From Bacteroidetes bacterium UBA4414 (GTDB lineage: Bacteria; Bacteroidota; Bacteroidia; Chitinophagales; Chitinophagaceae): 23,811 nt of DNA. Position 1 is the first letter of the stretch. Each line of letters opens with the position of its first letter. The DNA lies in contig DGQM01000024.1 of the NCBI GenBank assembly GCA_002389765.1, positions 699 to 24,509 of the forward strand, written 5' to 3'. A program made the translations under genes and the position numbers. Positions 1 through 7,283 of this stretch are shown in pieces. Below the pieces are notes generated by a model. It was given only the letters and a program-made list of their open reading frames with translations. It searched no databases and was not told the origin of the DNA.

Positions 1-246
1 GGTAAGTATACTAAGCTATATATGGGTGAGGCTAAACGATTAATCAGGATGTCATTATCTGCCTCTGTAGAGTTTTTTAATGGTATTAACTGGTTGCGCG
101 TGCATAAATCTTACAGTGTGAATCCTGAGTACATTACAAAAGTCAGTTCTGAAAATATATGGGTAGATGGAGATAAAGTGCCTGTCGGCAGATTTTATAT
201 GGATGATGTAGATGCTTTTCTCCAAAATAACAAAGTAGGTGAATAG
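1..246 (+). CDS. LytTR-type DNA-binding regulator, C-terminal part (5' end outside window)
   Basis: The frame is open from base 1, so the gene begins upstream of the window; the ATG at 22 is probably internal. The visible 81 codons read as the second half of a LytTR domain: a beta-strand stretch, then the signature WLRVHKSYSVN followed by PEYITKV, and a final strand VDGDKVPVGRFY. In the family this domain binds DNA in the major groove, usually at the C-terminus of a response regulator whose receiver domain is phosphorylated by a LytS-type histidine kinase. Neither receiver nor kinase is visible, so the full architecture is unknown. The stop lies 2 bp before the next gene, suggesting co-transcription. 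The family call is firm; the sensor partner and targets cannot be inferred. Confidence 0.8.
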   Translation, partial: GKYTKLYMGEAKRLIRMSLSASVEFFNGINWLRVHKSYSVNPEYITKVSSENIWVDGDKVPVGRFYMDDVDAFLQNNKVGE

Positions 247-248
247 AT

Positions 249-1259
249 ATGGATTCAATTACACACATAGTATTAGGAGCCTGCATTGGCGAAGTGATAG
301 CCGGTAAAGAGCTGGGACGTAAAGCCATGCTCTGGGGTGCACTGGCGCAAACTTTTCCTGATATAGATGTAGTGGCAGAAATGTGGTTGGATACACCAAG
401 TAATTTGTTAGCCCATCGTGGGTTTACACATTCCATTCTTTCGTGCTTGCTGTTTACACCATTATTTGCGGCTATGGCAAAGCGCATACATAGCAAGGTA
501 AATATAAGTATGCAAAGGTGGATGGCATTGTTTTGCATAGAGATGTTTTGCCACCTGCTATTGGATAGTCAGAATGCTTACGGTACTGGTTTGTTCGAAC
601 CTTTCAGTCATGCACGTGTATCGTTCAATACCATGTTTGTAGCAGATCCGTTGTTTACCATTGTTGCATTGGTGGCAAGCATTGTCTTGCTGATATTTCG
701 TAAGAAAGAGAAGCGAAGATTTGGTTGGGCTACAGCCGGCATCGCTGCAAGTGCATTGTACCTGTCTGTATGTATAATAAACAAACTGGTAGTAACCAGC
801 GAAGTGAATACACTGATGCAAAAACAAAACGTAACGTATACACAAAGTTTTGTAACACCTACGCCGCTTAATAATCTGTTATGGTATGTAGTGGCTAATG
901 ATGATAAAGGTAGCTATGTAGGGTACCGCTCTATATTCGATAAAAAGTCTGAGCTTGAATTGACATATTTTAAACGCAATGATGAGCTATTGCTTGGCAT
1001 GGAAGGCAATGCAGGACTGCAAAAATTGAAGCGTTTTTCTAAAGGATATTACATAGCACAGCAGTGGGGAGATACATTAATATTCAGCGATCTGCGTTTC
1101 GGACAAATGATAGGTTGGAAATACCCGCAAGAAAAATTTGTATTTCACTATTACCTGAAGCATCCCAATGAAAATAAAGTAGTCATTCAGCGTGGACGGT
1201 TTGCTAAGTGGGATAATACTGCCATCCCTACGTTATGGCTACGCATGATGGGTATTTAA
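249..1259 (+). CDS. YdjM/DUF457-family membrane-bound metal-dependent hydrolase
   Basis: The 336-residue protein begins MDSITHIVLGACIGE, the typical N-terminus of the DUF457 (YdjM) family of predicted inner-membrane metal-dependent hydrolases. Likely metal ligands are in place: H6, D38 and D40 (FPDID), H56 and H61 (AHRGFTHS), and H102/D106 (HLLLD). Hydrophobic segments lie around residues 63-77, 91-105, 135-153 and 160-180; the C-terminal 140 residues are soluble and poorly characterised. Homologues often carry this extra domain in Bacteroidota. The substrate is unknown for the family. The start is 2 bp after the LytTR stop, so translation is probably coupled. The 3' end overlaps the convergent phospholipase D-family gene by 4 bp, leaving no room for a separate terminator. 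Confidence 0.85.
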   Translation: MDSITHIVLGACIGEVIAGKELGRKAMLWGALAQTFPDIDVVAEMWLDTPSNLLAHRGFTHSILSCLLFTPLFAAMAKRIHSKVNISMQRWMALFCIEMFCHLLLDSQNAYGTGLFEPFSHARVSFNTMFVADPLFTIVALVASIVLLIFRKKEKRRFGWATAGIAASALYLSVCIINKLVVTSEVNTLMQKQNVTYTQSFVTPTPLNNLLWYVVANDDKGSYVGYRSIFDKKSELELTYFKRNDELLLGMEGNAGLQKLKRFSKGYYIAQQWGDTLIFSDLRFGQMIGWKYPQEKFVFHYYLKHPNENKVVIQRGRFAKWDNTAIPTLWLRMMGI

Positions 1260-2449
1260 TTGCTCTTCTCTTGTGTGTAGTAGAATGTAACAACATTCAG
1301 CGTCAATTTTACCAATATGTACGCAATATACTGCCACGCCTGCTGCAAGTAGCCTGTGTGTTTGGTATAGTCTTCTTCTGTGATGCGTGTACAGTCCTGT
1401 TCAACTATGGTATTTAATTCTTGCTGCACTTGGCTTACAAAAGGTTTATTCCGTACATCAAGATTTAGCTCTATACTGGCATAGGCACTGATGTTGTTGA
1501 AATTGTAAGAGCCAATCGTCATGCGTTTATTATCAGCTACACATACTTTGGCATGTAGTATGCTTTGTGTGTACTCGTATAGTTCAATGCCGTTTTTCAA
1601 CATCCAGCGGTACAGGTATTTCTCTGCGCTCTTTGCAATCATTACGTCTGATGGGCCGGCAGCAATCACTTTTACTCGTACACCGCGCTTCACCGCCTGC
1701 ACCATCCTGCTTCTGAATACTATACCGGGTAAGAAGTAGCTACTTGCTATAATGATTTCATCAGTGCTATGGTTCAGCATATTGAAATAGCTTTTCCATA
1801 TCTGCATTTTTCGTTTCACCCAATCGTTTCTGCGTACACGTACGGCACATTCAGCATTTACCTGTAGCGAGGCAATAGCTGACTTGTCTGGTGGTTGCGT
1901 CTTCTCTGTTTTTTCAACCCCGCCATTCCACATCTCACAACAAATGCGCGATAGCTCTAAGGCAGTTTCTCCCTCTACATATAAGGCCATATCAAACCAT
2001 GCACGGTTGTTGTCAATATCATTATACTTGTTTTGGATATTGATGCCGCCTACTAAGGCAGTGGTATGGTCTGCTACAAATACTTTGTGGTGCAGCCTGC
2101 GGCCAAAATAGAAATTGCTGCTTTTGAAGATGGGCTCAAACATCCTGAAGTTGACGCCTGATGCTTGTAGCTGTTCAATAAAAGCAGCAGGCAAATCCTG
2201 CGATGCATAACCATCTACCAACAGAAAAACCTGAACACCTCTTTGCGCTGCCAGCATCAGTGCATCAGCTACTTGTTGCCCTGTTTCATCAGCAGTAAAA
2301 ATATATACCTGCAGGTGGATAGTATGGGCAGCACTGTTTATCAGAGAAATTAATGTGTCGAAATATTCACTACCACCGTGTACCAGCTGCACCTTGTTGT
2401 TCAAGGTGTAGTCTTTTTCATGTGTATGAATAGTTTCTGTCGATGACAT
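1256..2449 (-). CDS. Phospholipase D family protein, ClsB-like cardiolipin synthase
   Basis: This 397-residue protein has two HxKxxxxD phosphatidyltransferase motifs: H120/K122/D127, followed by GGIN, and H299/K301/D306, followed by GSYNFN. In the family the two histidines form one active site that transfers a phosphatidyl group. Cardiolipin synthases use it to join two phosphatidylglycerols, or phosphatidylglycerol and phosphatidylethanolamine. The two N-terminal transmembrane helices of ClsA are missing; the protein starts directly with the catalytic region, as in ClsB, and its length is similar. Specificity cannot be read from sequence, so another phospholipase D-type reaction is possible. 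A TAACTTTA box lies 8 bp upstream of the ATG. The gene is divergent from aat with only 30 bp between the starts and overlaps the upstream hydrolase gene tail-to-tail. Confidence 0.85.
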   Translation of the reverse strand: MSSTETIHTHEKDYTLNNKVQLVHGGSEYFDTLISLINSAAHTIHLQVYIFTADETGQQVADALMLAAQRGVQVFLLVDGYASQDLPAAFIEQLQASGVNFRMFEPIFKSSNFYFGRRLHHKVFVADHTTALVGGINIQNKYNDIDNNRAWFDMALYVEGETALELSRICCEMWNGGVEKTEKTQPPDKSAIASLQVNAECAVRVRRNDWVKRKMQIWKSYFNMLNHSTDEIIIASSYFLPGIVFRSRMVQAVKRGVRVKVIAAGPSDVMIAKSAEKYLYRWMLKNGIELYEYTQSILHAKVCVADNKRMTIGSYNFNNISAYASIELNLDVRNKPFVSQVQQELNTIVEQDCTRITEEDYTKHTGYLQQAWQYIAYILVKLTLNVVTFYYTQEKSN

Positions 2450-2457
2450 ATTAGTAT

Positions 2458-2465
2458 TAAAGTTA
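2458..2465 (-). promoter_or_regulatory. Putative -7 element of the ClsB-like gene
   Basis: Read on the minus strand this is TAACTTTA, a 7/8 match to the Bacteroidota -7 consensus TAnnTTTG. It ends 8 bp before the ATG at 2449, so the transcript would have almost no leader. No clear TTTG box is seen at the expected distance, so the call is weak. Confidence 0.35.
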
Positions 2466-2479
2466 GCTAAGAAAATAGC

Positions 2480-3160
2480 ATGGTGCTATTCTCTTCCTTA
2501 TTTTGCAGCGTGCAATTACACATACTGAATAGCAATGAGTTATGGTTCCCTCCTGCAACAGATGCATTGGAAGATGGCTTGCTGGCAATAGGTGGAGACC
2601 TGAGTGTTGACAGATTGTTGCTTGCATACAGGAATGGCATATTCCCGTGGTACGATGATGATGTGCCTATGTGGTGGTGCCCCGACCCGCGATTTGTGTT
2701 GTATCCCGAAGAACTGAAAGTGAGTAAAAGCATGAAGCAAGTATTGAAACGAGAAGGGTTTGAATTTCGGATAAATACAGCTTTTGATAAAGTAATAGCC
2801 AATTGCAAAGCAGTAGCAAGAGAAGGACAGGATGGTACATGGATAACGGACGATGTGGAAGAAGCATATAGTACAATGCACCAACTGAGCTATGCACACA
2901 GTGCTGAAGCGTGGCAGGATGGTGAGTTGGTAGGAGGGTTGTATGGAATAAGGTTAGGAAATATTTTCTTTGGCGAAAGTATGTTCAGCCATGTAAGTAA
3001 CGCCAGCAAGTTCGCATTTATAAAGTACGTGGAGATGTTGAAAGAAGATGGGGTTGTATTGATAGATTGTCAGGTATATACAGAACACTTGGAAAGTTTG
3101 GGCGCAAGAATGACACCACGCAATGATTTTCTGGATATGTTAGCAATACATACTATTTAG
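2480..3160 (+). CDS. aat: Leucyl/phenylalanyl-tRNA--protein transferase
   Basis: Aat transfers Leu or Phe from aminoacyl-tRNA to proteins with N-terminal Arg or Lys, creating N-degrons read by ClpS/ClpAP in the cytoplasm. The sequence shows the family's landmarks in order: ELWFPP, EDGLLAIGGDLS, RNGIFPWY, WWCPDPR, TWITDDVEEAY, HSAEAW, GGLYGIRLGNIFFGESMFS and the C-terminal region YTEHLESLGARM. The 226-residue length is normal. The ATG at 2480 adds ten residues (MVLFSSLFCS) not expected in the family. A GTG at 2510 would give (M)QLHILNSNELWFPP, which is closer to the usual N-terminus, and a promoter-like TTATTTTG lies between the two. I keep the ATG but consider GTG plausible. The stop codon lies in the loop of a perfect hairpin. 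Confidence 0.93.
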   Translation: MVLFSSLFCSVQLHILNSNELWFPPATDALEDGLLAIGGDLSVDRLLLAYRNGIFPWYDDDVPMWWCPDPRFVLYPEELKVSKSMKQVLKREGFEFRINTAFDKVIANCKAVAREGQDGTWITDDVEEAYSTMHQLSYAHSAEAWQDGELVGGLYGIRLGNIFFGESMFSHVSNASKFAFIKYVEMLKEDGVVLIDCQVYTEHLESLGARMTPRNDFLDMLAIHTI

Positions 3161-3174
3161 TGTATTGCTAACAT
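3137..3174. repeat. 14-bp perfect inverted repeat around the aat stop codon
   Basis: ATGTTAGCAATACA (3137-3150) is followed by a 10-base loop and its exact reverse complement (3161-3174). The aat stop codon, TAG at 3158-3160, is in the loop, and the left arm is coding. A GU and an AU pair could extend the stem outward. No T-run follows on either strand, so this is not a canonical intrinsic terminator. It may protect or define the 3' ends of the two convergent transcripts. Confidence 0.7.
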
Positions 3175-3211
3175 GTAACAGTAGTTCAATGGTTTGTAGG
3201 ACAAAGGGTCA

Positions 3212-5170
3212 TTACTGAATTATTAATTTACCCGTAAATACGTCATTATCTGTTTTTACTCGTAATATATATATACCACTGCTAATGTTATTGCTATTAA
3301 CTTTTTGATACGTTTCGCCATTAATAACACTAACATCATCTTTTTTATAAAGCAGCGTACCAGTTAGCCCTAATATCTCAACAGATATTTTGTTGGTGTT
3401 TACTAGTCCGGTTATATTAAATTCACCATTATTAGGGTTAGGAAAAATAGTATAAGAAGTATTCTTAATGGTTTGTATTGAGCTGCCAATATGAATACGA
3501 ATTTTATTGCTTACCGTATCTGTAATACAAGTATCAGCACATTCCATTTTGACGGTTATCAAGTCAAGATCTGATAGTGTATTTGTACTGTAGGTTGCAG
3601 ATTTCGCACCAGATATGTTTAACCCGTTACGTTGCCATTGAAATACCGGACTACTACAATTTTTTGTGTTTGCAGTAAATGTTACAGTCGTGCCGGCATG
3701 TATATTCGTATCTGGTGATGCATATATTGTGACACTTGGTTTATAATAAGGTGCCATGAATATGGTAACAGTATCTCTTGTATTAATACAAGGATTCCCA
3801 CCACCTACTATCAATAGTTCATAACTTGTTTTGGCAGTAGGTGTAGCGATAGGTAATTGGCATCCTGTACACGATAAGCTGCCAGCTGTGCCAGATATTA
3901 CAGACCATGCTACCAATCCTTGACCAGATGCATTTAGTTGTACAGTATCTCCGGGGCATATTGCAGTGTCTTTGCCTGCATTAGCTGGTCTGCTAACAAA
4001 TACATCAGCACTGTAGTAGTATGTTTTAGTAATGCCCGGAGCAGTACAGGTAGAGTCTTTAATCCAAATTCCCAGTCTTTTTACAATGCCTGCATCGTTA
4101 AGTGTTGGTATCCATGTAAAGCAACCTCTTACAGAATCAGTTGCCTGACCAGTGTACGAAACCACCGATCCGGGCATTTTTAAAGTATGGTTATCTGTAC
4201 TAATGAGTTTAGCGTTAGGGTCTGCAGATTTTGCATACCAGCAGAAGTTTACTGGTTGACCAACACATACATCTACTATGCCGCTCGCCGTATTGTTGAA
4301 TGTAGGAGGAGTTGTGTTACAATTTAGTACCTGAACTTGAACTTCTCTATCTACACGGCCTATCAGTACATTGTTTCTATATTCTTTTGTGCGTATAGTC
4401 ACTGCGCTTGCACCAACTAAATAAGGCGTAAAGTTTATTGTGCCATCCGTGCTATTAATCCAGAATGTATTATTTGTTGAAAAAGGATTTAGTGGTAAAG
4501 TATATGACGAGTTCAGCGTTACATTAATTGGGGAAGAAAGGCAACTGCCGGGTGAATAACGAGGCAATATCATTTCGTGAACAAGAGAATCGCCGTTTGG
4601 GTCAATAGCCCCACCATTGTAGGCGATAGGTACATTAATACAGACTTCAGGTATCGGTCTTACAGTAAAGTAAGGGGATGAATTACCTTGATAGCTTCCG
4701 GTATTATTCATCATGCATTCGGTATAAAATGAGGTGCCAATTGCAATATTGTTGTTCGTATTTCTATCTTGTATCCATGCAGCGATATTCCAGGAACTGC
4801 ATCTTGCAGGCATTGCCACCACACCCGTATATATCCATTGTCTGAATCCCTTAATAGTAGAGCTTAGGCTATCGCAGTTGTTCTTAAATGCCGCACATCC
4901 TTGCAGCGTAGTGCCATTAGTGCCTGTTGCTTTGTTAAGCAAAATACTAAAATCTGTAGTGGGGTTGCAAGGATTTTTGAAGCAAAGCCTTACAGTATCT
5001 GCTTCGCTTATACCACTGCAATCGCGGTACAGGTTAAAATAAAATCTGTATGTAGAGTCAGAGATCCATTGGTAGGAAATTTCTCCGCCGGCAGCATGAG
5101 ATGCAAACGTTCTTTTTGTATAGAAGGATAACGTTAGTATTAATAAAGAGATAAGGGTTTTGTTTCTCAT
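3212..5170 (-). CDS. Secreted surface protein with T9SS type A sorting domain and Ig-like regions
   Basis: The chosen start gives MRNKTLISLLILTLS, a clear signal peptide ending before SHAAGGEISYQW at about residue 24; the longest frame would add 63 implausible residues. The mature protein begins with the SHAAGGEISY...YRFYFNLYRDCSG block that is common at the N-terminus of large Bacteroidota adhesin-like proteins. The middle (about 400-560) holds PKD/Ig-like segments such as NAGKDTAICPGDTVQLNASG and a further Ig-type segment with FQWQRNGLNISGA. Residues 570-652 form a type A T9SS C-terminal domain: YTIFPNPNNGEFNI, VEILGLTG, and the ending SSGIYILRVKTDN...KLIIQ. It is therefore expected to cross the outer membrane by T9SS and be attached to the surface or released. 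Its binding target is unknown. A weak TATTTTTA box lies at 5192-5199 on this strand. Confidence 0.85.
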   Translation of the reverse strand: MRNKTLISLLILTLSFYTKRTFASHAAGGEISYQWISDSTYRFYFNLYRDCSGISEADTVRLCFKNPCNPTTDFSILLNKATGTNGTTLQGCAAFKNNCDSLSSTIKGFRQWIYTGVVAMPARCSSWNIAAWIQDRNTNNNIAIGTSFYTECMMNNTGSYQGNSSPYFTVRPIPEVCINVPIAYNGGAIDPNGDSLVHEMILPRYSPGSCLSSPINVTLNSSYTLPLNPFSTNNTFWINSTDGTINFTPYLVGASAVTIRTKEYRNNVLIGRVDREVQVQVLNCNTTPPTFNNTASGIVDVCVGQPVNFCWYAKSADPNAKLISTDNHTLKMPGSVVSYTGQATDSVRGCFTWIPTLNDAGIVKRLGIWIKDSTCTAPGITKTYYYSADVFVSRPANAGKDTAICPGDTVQLNASGQGLVAWSVISGTAGSLSCTGCQLPIATPTAKTSYELLIVGGGNPCINTRDTVTIFMAPYYKPSVTIYASPDTNIHAGTTVTFTANTKNCSSPVFQWQRNGLNISGAKSATYSTNTLSDLDLITVKMECADTCITDTVSNKIRIHIGSSIQTIKNTSYTIFPNPNNGEFNITGLVNTNKISVEILGLTGTLLYKKDDVSVINGETYQKVNSNNISSGIYILRVKTDNDVFTGKLIIQ

Positions 5171-5290
5171 ATACTGTGTGATTAGATATAGTAAAAATAA
5201 TGCTATTATGCATATGACAATGCACATAGTAGAATAATTGCTGTCACAAGTAATGATTAATAAACATTTCGGAGTCGCTCTGTATTGTTG

Positions 5291-5298
5291 TAAGTTTA
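5291..5298 (+). promoter_or_regulatory. Putative -7 element of the DUF1624 acyltransferase gene
   Basis: TAAGTTTA matches TAnnTTTG at 7 of 8 positions and ends 5 bp before the ATG at 5304. This favours that ATG over the upstream TTG at 5238 and predicts a nearly leaderless mRNA. No convincing upstream TTTG box is seen at the canonical spacing. Confidence 0.4.
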
Positions 5299-5303
5299 AT
5301 TTT

Positions 5304-6470
5304 ATGTCACAAGCTATAAATAAGCGGATACAATCAATTGATATTTTAAGAGGCATCATTATGATTATAATGGCGCTGGATCATACGCGCGATTATTTCA
5401 GCAGTTTCGTTCATAATCCTACAGACCTTCAATATGCAAGCACGCCCATGTTCTTCACCCGGTGGATAACACATTTCTGTGCACCGATATTCATATTCCT
5501 TTCGGGTGCAAGTGCCTATTTGTCGCTAAGCAGAGGGAAAACAAAAAAAGATGCATCTATATTTCTGCTTAAAAGAGGCTTTTGGTTATTGCTGCTGGAG
5601 GTGACAGTTGTACGCACAGGTTGGATGTTCAATCTGGATGTATTGCATCCTGTAGGGCAGGTAATATGGGCTATAGGGTGGAGCATGATATGTCTTGCGG
5701 CGTTAATCCACTTGCCGCGCTGGTTGATACTAACAGTAAGCTTTGTCATGATATTTGGTCACAATGCACTTGATGGCATACATGCAGAGCAGTTTGGTGA
5801 TAACGCCCTATTGTGGCGAGTAGTGCACGAGTTTGGTTATACGCCATTTGGGGATGATGCCGGGTTAATGATAATATATCCATTGGTGCCATGGATAGGT
5901 GTAATGGCTGCAGGATACTGCTTTGGTGCTATCATGCAAATGGAACAAGCAAAACGCGATAAACTATTGTATCGTATAGGCATCGGTGCTATTGTATTGT
6001 TTATAGTGTTGCGCTATACCAATCTGTATGGAGATGCATCTAAATGGGAAGCGCAAAGCCATTGGTGGAGGATGGTGTTGTCGTTTATCAATGTTTCTAA
6101 ATATCCGCCATCGTTGTTGTATTTGCTGATGACGATAGGCCCTGCTATTACAGTATTGCCATTGCTTGAAAAAGCAAATAATAAACTGACATCCATTTTC
6201 TCTATCTACGGTAAAGTACCCATGTTCTACTACATACTGCACATATACCTGATACATGGTATGGCAATATTAGTTGCAGTGATGATGAATATACCTACAG
6301 ACTATTTTACCGACACTGAAAAAATATTCAGCCCGAAACCTGGTTGGGGTTTCGGGCTGCCAATGGTTTATTGTTTTTGGTTGCTGGCGGTAGCATTATT
6401 ATACATGCCTTGCCGTTGGTTTGCCAATATTAAGGCAACACACAAAAAGTGGTGGCTTAGTTATTTGTAG
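5304..6470 (+). CDS. DUF1624 / heparan-alpha-glucosaminide N-acetyltransferase-like membrane acyltransferase
   Basis: From the ATG at 5304 the protein is 388 residues and starts MSQAINKRIQSIDILRGIIM, then MALDHTRDYF. This RxxSIDxLRG...DHTRD pattern (R8, D13, R16, D26, H27) is the N-terminal signature of DUF1624/HGSNAT-like acyltransferases. The body has roughly ten hydrophobic segments and motifs GYxFG (AAGYCFGAI), KYPPSLLYLLMTIGP, YGKVPMFYYILHIYLIH and KPGWGFGLPMVY, all typical of the family. Members transfer acyl groups across the cytoplasmic membrane to glycans, but the acceptor here is unknown. The longest frame begins at a TTG and adds 22 residues with no family resemblance. The 3' end overlaps the convergent DUF3050 gene by 14 bp. 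A perfect 12-bp hairpin lies inside the coding sequence at 6329-6359. Confidence 0.85.
   Translation: MSQAINKRIQSIDILRGIIMIIMALDHTRDYFSSFVHNPTDLQYASTPMFFTRWITHFCAPIFIFLSGASAYLSLSRGKTKKDASIFLLKRGFWLLLLEVTVVRTGWMFNLDVLHPVGQVIWAIGWSMICLAALIHLPRWLILTVSFVMIFGHNALDGIHAEQFGDNALLWRVVHEFGYTPFGDDAGLMIIYPLVPWIGVMAAGYCFGAIMQMEQAKRDKLLYRIGIGAIVLFIVLRYTNLYGDASKWEAQSHWWRMVLSFINVSKYPPSLLYLLMTIGPAITVLPLLEKANNKLTSIFSIYGKVPMFYYILHIYLIHGMAILVAVMMNIPTDYFTDTEKIFSPKPGWGFGLPMVYCFWLLAVALLYMPCRWFANIKATHKKWWLSYL
6329..6359. repeat. Perfect 12-bp inverted repeat inside the DUF1624 gene
   Basis: CAGCCCGAAACC (6329-6340) and its exact reverse complement (6348-6359) flank a 7-base loop, TGGTTGG. The arms are GC-rich, so the RNA hairpin should be stable. 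It encodes FSPKPGWGFGLP near the C-terminus, about 110 bp before the stop, with no T-run after it. Confidence 0.75.
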
Positions 6471-7236
6471 CAATCTTATTGTGAATAGCATCCCACAGTG
6501 CAATGCGCGCTGTCAATGCATCTTTAACAGCTGCAAGGCAATCCAGCCATTTTGCTGTATCATCGCCACAAAGGGCTGCTGTCATTTCGTAAGCAAGATG
6601 AGAATGATGATCTCCATCTACTTCAATATGACGCTCCAGATAATACCTGAAAGTATGCAGCTTGCCTGGGAATGATTGTTCCAGTTCTTTTACAAGGCTG
6701 ATGAACATCCCCGGTATCAGGTCTTCTCTGCCAAATGTAAACACCGCAGCCTGCACATGCAGTTTGCCGGTATTGATAGTGCTGAAAGTGTTGTTTACAA
6801 ATGTAGCAGCAGCTTGCGGTGCATTTGCCTCGGTTAGAGAATCATTCACAGATTTACCATTCATCAATGCAGCTATCAGTTTGCCAATAACATTTGTATC
6901 TGCATCTGCATTTTTCATTGCCTGCAGGTACAATTCAAAATGACTCGTACGGTTGCCATGTTCGTCAACATCACTTTCTTCGCCAACAACAATTTCATTT
7001 ATCAGAAAGCGTGTATCAGCATTACCAACAGGCAGCCATGGGGTATCTACACACGTCAACCCACGTTGCAAAGACTTCAATAGGCTCATAAAATCCCATA
7101 CAGCATATACGTGGTGCTCCATGAAAGAATGTATATCGCGCAGTGATTTTATAGACGGATACAACGGATGGTTTACCAATTGCTCGCGCAGCGGTGCAAT
7201 GTCTTTTTTGAATTGTTCAATATGGTTGTTCATCAA
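6457..7236 (-). CDS. DUF3050 family protein (heme-oxygenase-like fold)
   Basis: The 259-residue protein matches DUF3050 throughout: HPLYPSIKSLRDIHSFMEHHVYAVWDFM at the N-terminus (about residues 23-50), then LPVGNADTRFLINEIVVGEESD, SHFELYLQAM, FTFGREDLIPGMF and YYLERHIEVDGDHHSHLA. The family is predicted to adopt the all-helical heme-oxygenase/TenA fold; its function is not established. Residues H203, D207 and H210 form an HxxxDxxH motif like that of heme-oxygenase-like di-iron oxidases such as CADD and SznF. E86/E87, H99 and E171 are candidates for remaining ligands. The start could be Met1 or Met2 (MMNNHIEQF). It lies 47 bp downstream of tex on the same strand and may be co-transcribed with it; a 10-bp palindrome, TGTAGCTACA, sits in the gap at 7265-7274. 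The 3' end overlaps the convergent acyltransferase gene. Confidence 0.82.
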   Translation of the reverse strand: MMNNHIEQFKKDIAPLREQLVNHPLYPSIKSLRDIHSFMEHHVYAVWDFMSLLKSLQRGLTCVDTPWLPVGNADTRFLINEIVVGEESDVDEHGNRTSHFELYLQAMKNADADTNVIGKLIAALMNGKSVNDSLTEANAPQAAATFVNNTFSTINTGKLHVQAAVFTFGREDLIPGMFISLVKELEQSFPGKLHTFRYYLERHIEVDGDHHSHLAYEMTAALCGDDTAKWLDCLAAVKDALTARIALWDAIHNKIATNN

Positions 7237-7283
7237 TGTTTCTATTGTGCTGATACAAACGAATTGTAGCTACAGTTGGTTCA

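Noticed and set aside
143..538. 131-codon minus-strand open frame across the YdjM-like gene
   Set aside because: It runs antisense to a gene with clear metal-ligand motifs and has no domain, signal or promoter of its own.
1215..1256. Imperfect hairpin near the 3' end of the YdjM-like gene (AATAC-tg-CCATC with GATGGGTATT)
   Set aside because: Only 5+5 bp with a bulge and a 20-base loop, and no T-run; expected by chance at this length.
5238..5303. TTG-initiated 22-residue extension of the acyltransferase
   Set aside because: The extension does not resemble family N-termini and the promoter-like TAAGTTTA lies inside it; ATG 5304 gives the canonical start.
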